Assembly (NCBI GenBank): GCA_002415025.1 | Contig: DIBR01000037.1 | Coordinates: 6,836-33,577 of the forward strand | Direction of reading: 5' to 3' | DNA from: Spongiibacteraceae bacterium UBA5047 | Lineage (GTDB): Bacteria; Pseudomonadota; Gammaproteobacteria; Pseudomonadales; Spongiibacteraceae | Length of the DNA stretch: 26,742 nucleotides | Shown: one piece after another, positions 16,412 to 23,779 of the stretch | Numbering within the stretch: position 1 is the stretch's first letter | Layout: each line of letters begins with the position of its first letter | Program-made: the position numbers and the translations under genes | Notes under the pieces: generated by a model | Databases searched by the model: none | What the model saw: the letters and a program-made list of their open reading frames with translations, nothing else | What the model was told of the DNA's origin: nothing

Positions 16412-16477
16412 GTGGGAGCCTGCCCTGCAGGCGAATGAACCGGATCCAAAATCTTCGCGAGCAGGGCTCGCTCCCAC
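16412..16477. repeat. REP-like inverted pair, copy 2 (covarying)
   Basis: Facing units at 16412-16435 and 16454-16477. The outer arm is GTGGGAGC/GCTCCCAC instead of GTAGGAGC/GCTCCTAC, so both strands of the stem changed together. The inner hairpin is CCTGC/GCAGG in one unit and CGAGC/GCTCG in the other. These paired changes support a selected folded structure. Confidence 0.75.
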
Positions 16478-16716
16478 GAACCCTCACCCCAACCCTTTCC
16501 CAGAATGTGAGGCAGGGCAGCATTCAGGGCTTGCAGCCAAACATAGAATCTCCCACATCATCCCGACCAAGCCCTTGCGGGAAGCCCCTCTTGATCGATT
16601 TTGTCACACCGATAGGCCACAAATGGTCATTGAGTTCTCGCATCCACTGGGGAATACTGCCTGTCGCTGCCGGCTTCGGTCGGCCTTCGGTTTTATTAAA
16701 AAAGCGTAATAATTTC
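16478..16716. other. Intergenic stretch without a recognisable gene
   Basis: This stretch continues from the REP units to the candidate operator. I find no gene with a ribosome-binding site, family match or credible codon pattern. A frame open over 16341-16709 merely translates the repeats. The last ~30 bases become A/T-rich (TTTTATTAAAAAAGCGTAATAA), which suggests a promoter for the catabolic genes, but no clear -35/-10 pair can be fixed. Confidence 0.6.
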
Positions 16717-16737
16717 AGGGTATTAGTTTAATGCCCT
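16717..16737. promoter_or_regulatory. Near-palindromic candidate operator upstream of the catabolic cluster
   Basis: A 21-base imperfect palindrome of form AGGGyATTA...TAATrCCCT pairs at eight of ten symmetric positions and overlaps a -10-like TTTAAT. It lies about 39 bases before the ATG at 16776. The size and symmetry suit a dimeric repressor such as a TetR protein, but it does not look like the KstR consensus. No regulator gene is in the window. Confidence 0.4.
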
Positions 16738-16775
16738 GGTCAGCGTTTTCAGCCAGTCAGCAAGGAGATAGGCCT

Positions 16776-17219
16776 ATGTCCGCGAGCGCGGAAGTCCTCA
16801 GTCAGGCGTTTACCCTCGGCTATACCTATACCCGTTCCACCGGGCCGGTAGTCGGCCGTTTTCTCACCGCGTTGCGCGATCGCAAGATCGTCGGCATCAA
16901 AGGCAGCGACGGTAAAGTCATTGTGCCGCCCATGGAGTGGGATCCCGTAACCGCAGAGGCCCTCAGCGACTTTGTCGATCTGCCCGATACCGGCGTGGTC
17001 AAAAGCTGGGCCTGGGTCAAGCACCCGCGCGGCAAGCACCCGCTCGACAAGCCATTTGCCTGGGCGCAAATCCAGTTCGATGGCGCTGACATTCCCATGA
17101 TTCACTGCGTGGATGCCGGTGATGAATCTGCCATGAAAGCCGGTATGCGCGTGAAAGTGCGTTGGGCAGAGGAAACAATAGGTTCCATCAACGATATCGC
17201 CTGCTTTGACCCGGCCTGA
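16776..17219 (+). CDS. DUF35/OB-fold protein without zinc ribbon (thiolase partner)
   Basis: The protein has 147 residues and the start is fixed by AAGGAG at 16762-16767. It resembles the DUF35 (OB-fold acyl-CoA-associated) family: an N-terminal helix with TGPVVGRFLTALRDRKIVGIK, then VIVPPMEWDP, then an OB-fold barrel with VVKSWAWV, FAWAQIQFDGADIPMIHCVD and MRVKVRW. The four zinc cysteines normally found before and after the PP motif are absent (residues 43, 46 and about 55-59 are not Cys). It lies 11 bases before a second DUF35 gene that keeps them. DUF35 proteins form complexes with SCP-x-type thiolases and aldolases and probably carry or position the acyl-CoA. The exact role is inferred. 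Confidence 0.8.
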   Translation: MSASAEVLSQAFTLGYTYTRSTGPVVGRFLTALRDRKIVGIKGSDGKVIVPPMEWDPVTAEALSDFVDLPDTGVVKSWAWVKHPRGKHPLDKPFAWAQIQFDGADIPMIHCVDAGDESAMKAGMRVKVRWAEETIGSINDIACFDPA

Positions 17220-17230
17220 AGGAGACTCTC

Positions 17231-17746
17231 ATGAGTGATCAAAACACTGAAGCGCTCGAGCCGATCACCGGTATCGAAGTGCCTGTCTATCTGGATTACA
17301 ACTTCACCGCAGGGCGCGCCACCGCGCGATTTCTGACCGGGGTGAAAAACGGCAAGTTACTGGGCCAGCGCTGCCCCTCCTGCCGCAACGTTTACATTCC
17401 GCCGCGCGGTTGCTGTGCGGCCTGTGGTGTGGCAACGGAAGAAGAAGTGGAGCTGTCCAACAAGGCAACCGTTGAGTCCTTCACCATTGTTCATATTCCG
17501 ATTCCCGGCAACCCCATCAAACCGCCCTACGTTATCGCTAACCTGGTGCCGGACGGAGCCAATATCTCTTTCCTGCATGTGTTGAGCGAATGCAAGAACG
17601 AAGATGTTCGTATCGGTATGCGCGTCGAAGCCCTGTGGAAAGATGCCAGTGAGTGGGACTACGCCATGGAAAATATTCAGTACTTCAGGCCGATAGACGA
17701 GCCGGATATGGAAGTAGAAGAGATCGGGAGATTGAAAGATGCGTGA
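17231..17746 (+). CDS. DUF35 zinc-ribbon/OB-fold protein (thiolase/aldolase partner)
   Basis: The protein has 171 residues and AAGGAG (17219-17224) precedes the ATG. Residues 40-66 form a rubredoxin-like zinc ribbon with C48, C51, C62 and C65 (CPSC then CAAC, flanking VYIPPRG). An OB-fold follows (TVESFTIVHIPIPGNPIKPPYVIANLVPDGANISFLH). In ChsH2-Ltp2 and similar complexes this domain binds a thiolase-fold aldolase and the acyl-CoA. It overlaps the next gene by eight bases, and thus pairs with the thiolase-fold genes that follow. Together with the preceding gene it resembles a split version of the ~300-residue mycobacterial Rv3521. Confidence 0.86.
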   Translation: MSDQNTEALEPITGIEVPVYLDYNFTAGRATARFLTGVKNGKLLGQRCPSCRNVYIPPRGCCAACGVATEEEVELSNKATVESFTIVHIPIPGNPIKPPYVIANLVPDGANISFLHVLSECKNEDVRIGMRVEALWKDASEWDYAMENIQYFRPIDEPDMEVEEIGRLKDA

Positions 17747-18797
17747 TATAGCCATTGTCTCTTTTGTTCAGTCTGATTGCGTACGTGATGCCGGTGCGCA
17801 AAATGAAGTTGAACTCATTATGCCGGTGCTGCGCAAAGCGCTTGATGCGGCCGGAATTCAAAGTGCGCAGGACGTCGATTTTACCTGCTCAGGCTCTTGC
17901 GACTATTTGCAAGGTGCTGCCTTTGCCTTCGTGTCGGGTGTAGACCCTCTGGGTGCTGTTCCGCCGATCAAGGAATCGCACGTTGAAATGGACGCTGCCT
18001 GGGCGCTTTATGAGGCGGTACTGAAAATTACTATGGGACAGGCCGAGTCGGCTCTGGTGTACGGCTTTGGGAAGTCATCGCCGGGTGAGCTGCCAATCGT
18101 GTTGTCACAGCAGCTGGATCCTTACTACATGGCTCCACTATGGCTGGACTCGATCAGCACTGCCGCGCTGCAAGCGCGCACGATGCTCGACAACGGTGAC
18201 ATTACCGAAAAAGACATGGCGGAAGTGGTAGCGCGCTCGCGCAAAAATGCCAAGTCGAACCCGCATGCCCAGCTTAAAGGTGATGTAAGTGTTGACGAGT
18301 TGCTGGCAGAGCCGACCTACCTTTCGCCGCTGCGCAAGCACGATTGCTGCCCGGTGTCTGACGGCGCCTGTGCAATGGTGGTTGCCACGGTTGAAAAAGC
18401 GAAGGAATGGGGCAAGCCCTACGCCGTGCTGAAAGGAATTGATCATCGCATCGAGTCCCACAACTTTGGCGCCCGCGATTTGACCCAGTCGCCCTCTACC
18501 CAAGCGGCAGCCAAGTCTGCTGGCGTTGCGAACGGGCCAGTGGAAGTTGCGGAAATCTACGCGCCTTTCAGTCATCAGGAAATTATTCTGAAGCGGGCCC
18601 TGGGCCTCGGCGATGACACAGTGGTTAACCCATCAGGCGGCGTGTTGGCCGGTAACCTGATGATGGCTTCTGGTCTTTCGCGCATTGGCGAAGTTGCCAT
18701 GCGTATTATCCGCGGCGACATCAAACGCGGTATCGCTCATGCAACCTCGGGTCATGCCTTGCAGCAGAACCTGGTTGCGGTATTGGAGGAAGCATAA
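17739..18797 (+). CDS. Thiolase-fold protein, Ltp4-like (probable aldol-lyase subunit)
   Basis: This is a 352-residue SCP-x/thiolase superfamily protein. Thiolase-fold landmarks are present: LDAAGIQSAQDVDF, ALVYGFGKSS, the HDCCPVSDGACAMVV segment, VEVAEIYAPFSHQE and VVNPSGGVLAGNLMMASG. The acylated cysteine of true thiolases is missing (region 78-90 reads KESHVEMDAAWAL), and the GHP motif is replaced by GNL. Loss of these residues is known from Ltp-type steroid retro-aldolases, which cleave a beta-hydroxyacyl-CoA rather than thiolyse a ketoacyl-CoA. Size and order (DUF35, this gene, then a 387-residue thiolase-like gene) match mycobacterial Rv3521-ltp4-ltp3. RBS CGGGAG precedes the ATG. The substrate is inferred. 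Confidence 0.8.
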   Translation: MRDIAIVSFVQSDCVRDAGAQNEVELIMPVLRKALDAAGIQSAQDVDFTCSGSCDYLQGAAFAFVSGVDPLGAVPPIKESHVEMDAAWALYEAVLKITMGQAESALVYGFGKSSPGELPIVLSQQLDPYYMAPLWLDSISTAALQARTMLDNGDITEKDMAEVVARSRKNAKSNPHAQLKGDVSVDELLAEPTYLSPLRKHDCCPVSDGACAMVVATVEKAKEWGKPYAVLKGIDHRIESHNFGARDLTQSPSTQAAAKSAGVANGPVEVAEIYAPFSHQEIILKRALGLGDDTVVNPSGGVLAGNLMMASGLSRIGEVAMRIIRGDIKRGIAHATSGHALQQNLVAVLEEA

Positions 18798-19960
18798 TGG
18801 CTGATTTAGCTGCAGTTGTTGGTATTGGCCAGACCAAATACCAGACCAAACGCAAAGACGTATCTATCGCGGGTCTTGTCCGTGAGGCGGCCTTTAACGC
18901 CTTGACCGATGCCGGTCTGACCTGGGATGACATTGACGCCGTCGTTGTCGGCAAGGCACCGGATATGTTCGAAGGCGGCATCATGCCCGAACTGTATCTC
19001 ACCGACGCGCTGGGTTGTAACGGCAAGCCGATGCTGCGTGTTCACACGGCCGGTTCGGTAGGGGGGTCAACCGCCATCGTTGCCGCCTCCTACGTGCAGA
19101 GCGGTATGTTCAAACGCGTGTTGACCGTGACCTACGAAAAGCAGTCAGAGTCCAACGCCATGTGGGCCCTGTCGAACGCCCAGCCCTTTTCGCCGCATTT
19201 GAATGCGGGTGCGGGTGGCTTCTTTGCGCCGATTATTCGCGAATATATGCGCCGCACCAATGCGCCTTATGATGTTGGCATCAAGGTCGCGACAAAAGAT
19301 CGCCTGCACGGTGCGCGCAACCCGCTGGCGCATTTGCAGTTGCCGAATATCACCCTAAAAGAAGTGGAAGACAGCCCCATGCTGTGGGAACCACTGCGCT
19401 TTCTGGAGTCCTGCCCTTCTTCTGACGGCGCCTGTGCGCTGGTTATCTCCAATGAAGAGCTGGCTGCACAGTCGCCGAAAAAACCGGCCTGGATTCGCGG
19501 TGCTGCCATGCGCTCCGAACCCACGATGTATGCCGGTCGCGAGCAGGTGAATCCGCAAGCGGGTATCGACTGCGCCAAAGATGTCTACAAGCAGGCAGGC
19601 ATTACCGATCCACGCAAGGATCTGGACTGCGCCGAAATCTACGTGCCATTCTCCTGGTATGAGCCCATGTGGCTGGAAAACCTCGGCTTCGCCGATGTTG
19701 GCCAGGGCTGGAAACTGACCATGGAAGGGGCAACCTCGCTGGACGAAAAAGGCGACATCCCCTGGAACTGCAGCGGTGGTGTACTATCGTCCAACCCGAT
19801 TGGTGCGTCCGGCATGATTCGCTTCGCTGAAGCCGCCAGACAGGTGCGTGGTGACGCCGGAGACCATCAGGTCGACGGGGCCAAACTGGCCATGGGCCAT
19901 GCCTACGGTGGCGGCGCACAGTTCTTCGCCATGTGGGTGGTGGGATCAGAAAAGGCCTGA
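18797..19960 (+). CDS. Thiolase-fold protein, Ltp3-like (probable aldol-lyase subunit)
   Basis: This 387-residue SCP-x-type thiolase-fold protein overlaps its neighbour by one base (TAATG) and has GGAGGA just upstream. The N-terminal half contains VVGIGQTKYQTKRKD, then RVHTAGSVGGSTAIVAASYV, where the nucleophilic Cys of thiolases is replaced (S87). The C-terminal half has AEIYVPFSWYEP and CSGGVLSSNPIGASG, in which the catalytic GHP histidine becomes SNP, then MGHAYGGGAQ. It probably forms a heteromer with the preceding protein and the DUF35 subunits. In Rhodococcus, Ltp3 and Ltp4 are reported as aldol-lyases for C24-branched sterol side chains; transfer of that role here is inference. An ordinary acetyl-CoA acyltransferase is unlikely given the missing residues. 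Confidence 0.8.
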   Translation: MADLAAVVGIGQTKYQTKRKDVSIAGLVREAAFNALTDAGLTWDDIDAVVVGKAPDMFEGGIMPELYLTDALGCNGKPMLRVHTAGSVGGSTAIVAASYVQSGMFKRVLTVTYEKQSESNAMWALSNAQPFSPHLNAGAGGFFAPIIREYMRRTNAPYDVGIKVATKDRLHGARNPLAHLQLPNITLKEVEDSPMLWEPLRFLESCPSSDGACALVISNEELAAQSPKKPAWIRGAAMRSEPTMYAGREQVNPQAGIDCAKDVYKQAGITDPRKDLDCAEIYVPFSWYEPMWLENLGFADVGQGWKLTMEGATSLDEKGDIPWNCSGGVLSSNPIGASGMIRFAEAARQVRGDAGDHQVDGAKLAMGHAYGGGAQFFAMWVVGSEKA

Positions 19961-19980
19961 TAAACAAGGCGTAAAACCTA

Positions 19981-20003
19981 ACCGGCCACAGATTGTGGCC
20001 GGT
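19981..20003 (+). other. Intercistronic hairpin
   Basis: A perfect nine-base-pair stem ACCGGCCAC/GTGGCCGGT with loop AGATT lies between the Ltp3-like gene and the ligase gene. No T run follows, so it is not a classical terminator. It may mark an RNA processing or stability boundary within the operon. Confidence 0.6.
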
Positions 20004-20025
20004 GTCACAAGACGGGAAGGGAAAA

Positions 20026-21648
20026 ATGCAATTCAATCTAGCGGACATGTTTGAAGTCGTTGCCGACACCGTGCCGGAGCGTGAAGCGCTGGTTTGCGGT
20101 TCGCATCGCACGACCTTTGGTGACCTGGAAAAGCGTGCCAACCGCATGGCGCATTATCTGGCGACGCAGGGCGTAAAAGCGGGAGACCACGTCGGCCTGT
20201 ATATGTACAACTGCAACGAATATCTGGAAGCAATGATGGCCTGCTTCAAGATTCGCGCAGTGCCGATTAACGTGAACTACCGTTATGTCAAAGATGAATT
20301 GCTCTATATTTTCGATAACGCTGACATGGTTGCCTGTGTGCATCATCGCGAATTCGCGCCTCACATTGCGGAAATTCGCAGCGCCGCACCGGATCTGAAA
20401 ACCTTTGTTGCCGTTGACGATGACAGTGGTGCAGACCTGACGGTGATAGCGTCTGTAGAGTACGAAGCAGCCATGGACGGACAGAGTGACGCCCGTGATT
20501 TTGGGGACCGCTCCGCCGACGACTATTTTATTCTCTATACCGGCGGCACCACGGGTATGCCCAAGGGCGTTATGTGGCCGCATCAGAACGTGTTCTTCGC
20601 GGCTATGGGTGGCGGCGGCCATTTTTCGCCAAACGGTCCTTGCCAGAAGCCGGAAGATATCGCAACGCGAGTGTCTGAAAACCCCCTGTGTGGTATTGCG
20701 CTGGCGCCCCTCATGCACGGTGCTTCCTGGTGGTACGCCTGTATTCAACTGCTGGCCGGGAACAAGCTGGTGTTGAACGACAAGAAGTCGCTTGACGGTG
20801 AGCACGTATGGGCAATCTGCGAAAGGGAAAAAGTGAACGCCGTGCAGATCGTAGGCGATGCCATGGCGATTCCTCTGCTCGACTCACTTGAAGCCAACCC
20901 CGGTCGCTGGGATTTGGGCGCCATATTCAATGTTGGCTCAGGTGGTGCGGTGTTCTCTGAGGCCAAGCAGAACGGTTTCCGCAAACACTTCCCCAACGTA
21001 TTTATCACCAACAGCTTTGGATCGTCAGAATCCGGCCAGATGGGTATGGATAACGGCGAGAAGAAATCCGAAGCGGGCCTCGGTAATGTCACACGCTCCG
21101 AATTTATGGACGTGATCGTTGAAGAAGAAACTCCGCAGCGCCATGCCAAGCTCGGTGAGAAAGGTATTTTTGCTCGCTCGGGCTTTATTCCCAGCGGTTA
21201 CTACAACGACCCGGAAAAGACAGCCAAAACCTTTATCACCGTGGAAGGCAAAACCTGGCTGCTCACAGGCGATGAGGCCAAGCTTGAAGAAGATGGCTCA
21301 ATCACCGTATACGGCCGCGGTTCCAACTGCATAAACAGCGGCGGGGAGAAAATTTTCCCCGAGGAAGTCGAAAACGCACTCAAGGCGCACGAGGGTATTT
21401 TCGATGCGCTGGTGGTCGCAACACCGGATGATCGCTGGGGCAGCAAGGTAACCGCCGTTGTGCAGCTGCGCGATGACGTTAGTCTGACGCTGGCACAGGT
21501 TCAGGATCACTGCAGAAATCATATTGCCGGTTATAAAGTGCCGCGCGCATTGCATATTATTGATTCGGTACCTCGTGCGCCGAGCGGCAAGCCTGATTAC
21601 AAAACGGCGAAAGCTTTCGCGCTCGATGGTAAAGGCGAGGTCGCCTAG
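20026..21648 (+). CDS. FadD19-like steroid/branched acyl-CoA ligase
   Basis: This AMP-forming acyl-CoA synthetase (540 residues) activates a carboxylic acid to its CoA thioester. The ATP-binding P-loop YTGGTTGMPKG is at residues 171-181. INSGGEKIFPEEVE and the catalytic lysine K522 in PSGKPDYKTAK are present. Long stretches resemble mycobacterial FadD19 (for example VNVNYRYVKDELLYIFDNADMVA, GGTTG.PKGVMW.H and the MHGA motif). FadD19 is a sterol side-chain CoA ligase. The ATG at 20026 is chosen for the purine-rich RBS GGGAAGGG and the homologous N-terminus (IADL-like NLADMFE). The exact acid is unknown, but a branched or steroid-type acid fits the neighbours. Confidence 0.85.
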   Translation: MQFNLADMFEVVADTVPEREALVCGSHRTTFGDLEKRANRMAHYLATQGVKAGDHVGLYMYNCNEYLEAMMACFKIRAVPINVNYRYVKDELLYIFDNADMVACVHHREFAPHIAEIRSAAPDLKTFVAVDDDSGADLTVIASVEYEAAMDGQSDARDFGDRSADDYFILYTGGTTGMPKGVMWPHQNVFFAAMGGGGHFSPNGPCQKPEDIATRVSENPLCGIALAPLMHGASWWYACIQLLAGNKLVLNDKKSLDGEHVWAICEREKVNAVQIVGDAMAIPLLDSLEANPGRWDLGAIFNVGSGGAVFSEAKQNGFRKHFPNVFITNSFGSSESGQMGMDNGEKKSEAGLGNVTRSEFMDVIVEEETPQRHAKLGEKGIFARSGFIPSGYYNDPEKTAKTFITVEGKTWLLTGDEAKLEEDGSITVYGRGSNCINSGGEKIFPEEVENALKAHEGIFDALVVATPDDRWGSKVTAVVQLRDDVSLTLAQVQDHCRNHIAGYKVPRALHIIDSVPRAPSGKPDYKTAKAFALDGKGEVA

Positions 21649-21661
21649 CCCAATAAATCGT

Positions 21662-21718
21662 GTAGGAGCCTGCCCTGCAGGCGATCCCCCGATGTTCGCC
21701 TGCAGGGCAGGCTCCTAC
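21662..21718. repeat. REP-like inverted pair, copy 3
   Basis: Units at 21662-21685 and 21695-21718 face each other with 23 matching bases and a short spacer. The sequence is almost identical to copy 1 nearly 6 kb away. It lies in the 94-base gap between the ligase and hydratase genes and probably affects mRNA ends within the operon. Confidence 0.85.
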
Positions 21719-21742
21719 GGCAAATAGTTTACGGAGAGTCTT

Positions 21743-22561
21743 ATGGCTGAACTCGACATCAGCACCAAAAATTGCATTATTGAGCAGGAAGGCAAAACCC
21801 TGATCGTGACCTTAAACCGGCCTGAGGCAAAGAATGCCTTTAGCCCGGAAATGCTGCTGGGTATGTACAAGGCCTGGCGTCGTCTGGATGAAGACGATTC
21901 ACTGATGTGTGCGATCCTGACCGCCAACGGTGATACATTCTGTGCGGGTATGGATTTAAAGGCCGGCGCAGACGGCAATCAGAAAAGCACCGAAGAATTT
22001 ATGGAACTGATGGGCAAGGTACCTAACGTTCACTGGCAGGCGCTGCTGCGTGATAACCGCCCGAGCAAACCCATTATTCTGGCCGTTGAAGGCTACGCAT
22101 TGGCCGGTGGTACCGAGATACTGGCCGGCACCGATATTCGTGTTGGCGCCGAAGATTCCGTCTACGGCGTGACGGAAGTCGCTCGCGGCCTGTATCCGAT
22201 GGCGGGTTCCAGCATCCGTTTGCCGCGCCAGATTCCCTACTGTCTGGCGGCGGAAATTGTTTTACTGGGGCGTCACATCACATCAAAAGAAGCGCTGGAC
22301 TGGGGGCTGATCAATCGCGTCGTGCCCAAAGGGCAGACACTGGCAGAAGCCAAGAAAATTGCAGAGCAGATTGGTCAAACCGGCCCGATTGCGCTCAAGG
22401 CGGTAACGCGGTCATTGCGTGAGCTGCAGACCGATATTGCCGAAGACGAAGCGATGCTGAAATCCGATGAATTGGCGGGCCCGGTTTTTGCCTCCAAGGA
22501 TGCGAAAGAGGGCATGAAAGCCTTTAAGGAAAAGCGTCCAGCCGTCTTTACCGGAGAGTGA
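21743..22561 (+). CDS. EchA19-like enoyl-CoA hydratase
   Basis: This 272-residue crotonase-fold protein probably hydrates a 2-enoyl-CoA of a steroid or branched side chain. The oxyanion-hole stretches are FCAGMDLKA (66-74) and LAGGTEILAGTDIRV. Both catalytic glutamates of true hydratases are present: E125 (GGTEIL) and E145 (VTEVARG). The sequence LYPMAGSSIRLPRQIPY, the GRHIT motif and the DAKEGMKAFKEKRP end closely match mycobacterial EchA19, whose gene neighbours fadD19. No acyl-CoA dehydrogenase lies in the window to make its substrate. Upstream is REP copy 3; downstream is a strong terminator-like hairpin. Confidence 0.87.
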   Translation: MAELDISTKNCIIEQEGKTLIVTLNRPEAKNAFSPEMLLGMYKAWRRLDEDDSLMCAILTANGDTFCAGMDLKAGADGNQKSTEEFMELMGKVPNVHWQALLRDNRPSKPIILAVEGYALAGGTEILAGTDIRVGAEDSVYGVTEVARGLYPMAGSSIRLPRQIPYCLAAEIVLLGRHITSKEALDWGLINRVVPKGQTLAEAKKIAEQIGQTGPIALKAVTRSLRELQTDIAEDEAMLKSDELAGPVFASKDAKEGMKAFKEKRPAVFTGE

Positions 22562-22584
22562 TATTTCGCATAGCGTAATTCCCG

Positions 22585-22616
22585 ACGCCTGTTTCGCAAG
22601 GAGCAGGCGTTTTTTT
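22585..22616 (+). terminator. Strong intrinsic terminator between hydratase and racemase genes
   Basis: An eleven-pair stem starts with ACGCCTG/CAGGCGT (22585-22591 with 22604-22610), continues with TTTC/GGAG pairs and closes on a GCAA (GNRA) tetraloop. Six Ts follow (22611-22616). The next gene starts only 20 bases later. Confidence 0.85.
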
Positions 22617-22636
22617 ATGTGTGTAATGGGGGCGAT

Positions 22637-23779
22637 ATGGCAGGGCCATTAAAAGGTATAAAAATTATTGAAATGGCCGGCATCGGCCCCGGCCCCTACG
22701 CGGGCATGTTGCTCGCCGATATGGGCGCAGATGTGGTTCGCGTTGATCGGGCAGGAACCGCAGAGGCCAATCCGGCCGACGTGACTTCGCGCGGAAAGCG
22801 CAGTATCGCCGTTGACTTGAAAAAGCCGGAGTCGGTGGAGGCGGTATTGAAATTACTGGAATCTGCCGATGCCGTGTTTGAAGGCTTTCGTCCGGGCGTC
22901 ATGGAAAAATTGGGCCTTGGCCCCGATGTTTGCCTGGAGCGCAATCCGCGTTTGGTCTACGGGCGCATGACCGGCTGGGGGCAGCAGGGGCCTTTGTCGC
23001 AAAGTGCAGGCCACGATATCAATTATATCGCCGTGACCGGTGCACTGGATGCTATCGGCCGGAAAGCGGGTGGCCCGGTGCCGCCGCTGAATCTGGTCGG
23101 TGACTACGGCGGCGGGTCAATGTTTCTGGTGACCGGGCTATTAGCTGCATTGCTGGAAGCGAAGACCTCGGGCAAAGGACAGGTTGTCGACGCAGCGATT
23201 ACCGACGGTGTTATTTCGTTAATGGCGCCGGCTCAGGCCTATCTCACGGGTGGCACATGGGAACTGCAGCGCGAATCCAACTGGCTCGATGGCGGCTCGC
23301 ATTTCTACGATACCTACGAATGTGCGGATGGGCGTTATGTTTCCATTGGCTCCATCGAACCGCAATTTTACGCGCTGCTTGCCGCGAAACTGGATCTGGA
23401 TCTGGGCGAGGGCGGCTATACCCACCTGTTTGAAAAAGATAAGTGGTCGCTATACAAACAGCGTATTGCCGAGCGTATCCGGACTAAAACCCGCGATGAA
23501 TGGTGTGGCATAATGGAGGGTACCGACGTCTGTTTTGCCCCGGTACTCGATATGAACGAGGCCATGGATTACCCGCACAATCAGGCGCGTGACAATTACA
23601 TCGAGATAGACGGCGTGCGGCAATCAGCACCTGCGCCACGGTTTTCTCGAACAGTTTCCGCGGTGGAGTCCGGGCCCTGTGCTCTGGGCGCAGAAACCGG
23701 GACCATTCTCGCTGAAGCTGGTTTTAGCCAGCAAGACATAGCGACACTGAAAGCGGCAGGAGCAATAGCCAATGAGTGA
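22637..23779 (+). CDS. Alpha-methylacyl-CoA racemase (CaiB/BaiF family)
   Basis: This 380-residue class III CoA-transferase-family protein is probably an AMACR/MCR-type racemase that epimerises 2-methylacyl-CoAs. The catalytic residues fall at the positions of M. tuberculosis MCR: H126 and D127 (AGHDINYI), D156 (NLVGDYGGGSMFL) and E241 (GSIEPQFY). The start AGPLKGIKIIEMAGIGPGP and the end PAPRFSRT also match MCR. I chose the ATG at 22637 with GGGGG upstream; an in-frame GTG at 22619 has no homologous residues. It overlaps the nitroreductase gene by eight bases. Such racemases are needed for methyl-branched sterol or pristanoyl-type side chains, which fits the cluster. Confidence 0.9.
   Translation: MAGPLKGIKIIEMAGIGPGPYAGMLLADMGADVVRVDRAGTAEANPADVTSRGKRSIAVDLKKPESVEAVLKLLESADAVFEGFRPGVMEKLGLGPDVCLERNPRLVYGRMTGWGQQGPLSQSAGHDINYIAVTGALDAIGRKAGGPVPPLNLVGDYGGGSMFLVTGLLAALLEAKTSGKGQVVDAAITDGVISLMAPAQAYLTGGTWELQRESNWLDGGSHFYDTYECADGRYVSIGSIEPQFYALLAAKLDLDLGEGGYTHLFEKDKWSLYKQRIAERIRTKTRDEWCGIMEGTDVCFAPVLDMNEAMDYPHNQARDNYIEIDGVRQSAPAPRFSRTVSAVESGPCALGAETGTILAEAGFSQQDIATLKAAGAIANE

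Noticed and set aside
15837..16477. CRISPR-like array
   Set aside because: The units are inverted pairs with irregular spacing rather than direct repeats with uniform spacers, and no cas genes are present.
16341..16709. A 122-codon plus-strand open frame after the globin gene
   Set aside because: Its first third translates the REP units, it has no ribosome-binding site and its sequence resembles no family; the codon pattern differs from neighbouring genes.
17739..19960. Calling the two thiolase-fold genes acetyl-CoA acyltransferases (FadA type)
   Set aside because: Both lack the nucleophilic cysteine and the GHP histidine, and they neighbour DUF35 genes, which fits the SCP-x/Ltp group better.
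20038..20805. A 255-codon minus-strand open frame
   Set aside because: It is antisense to the acyl-CoA ligase gene and shows no domain or ribosome-binding signal.
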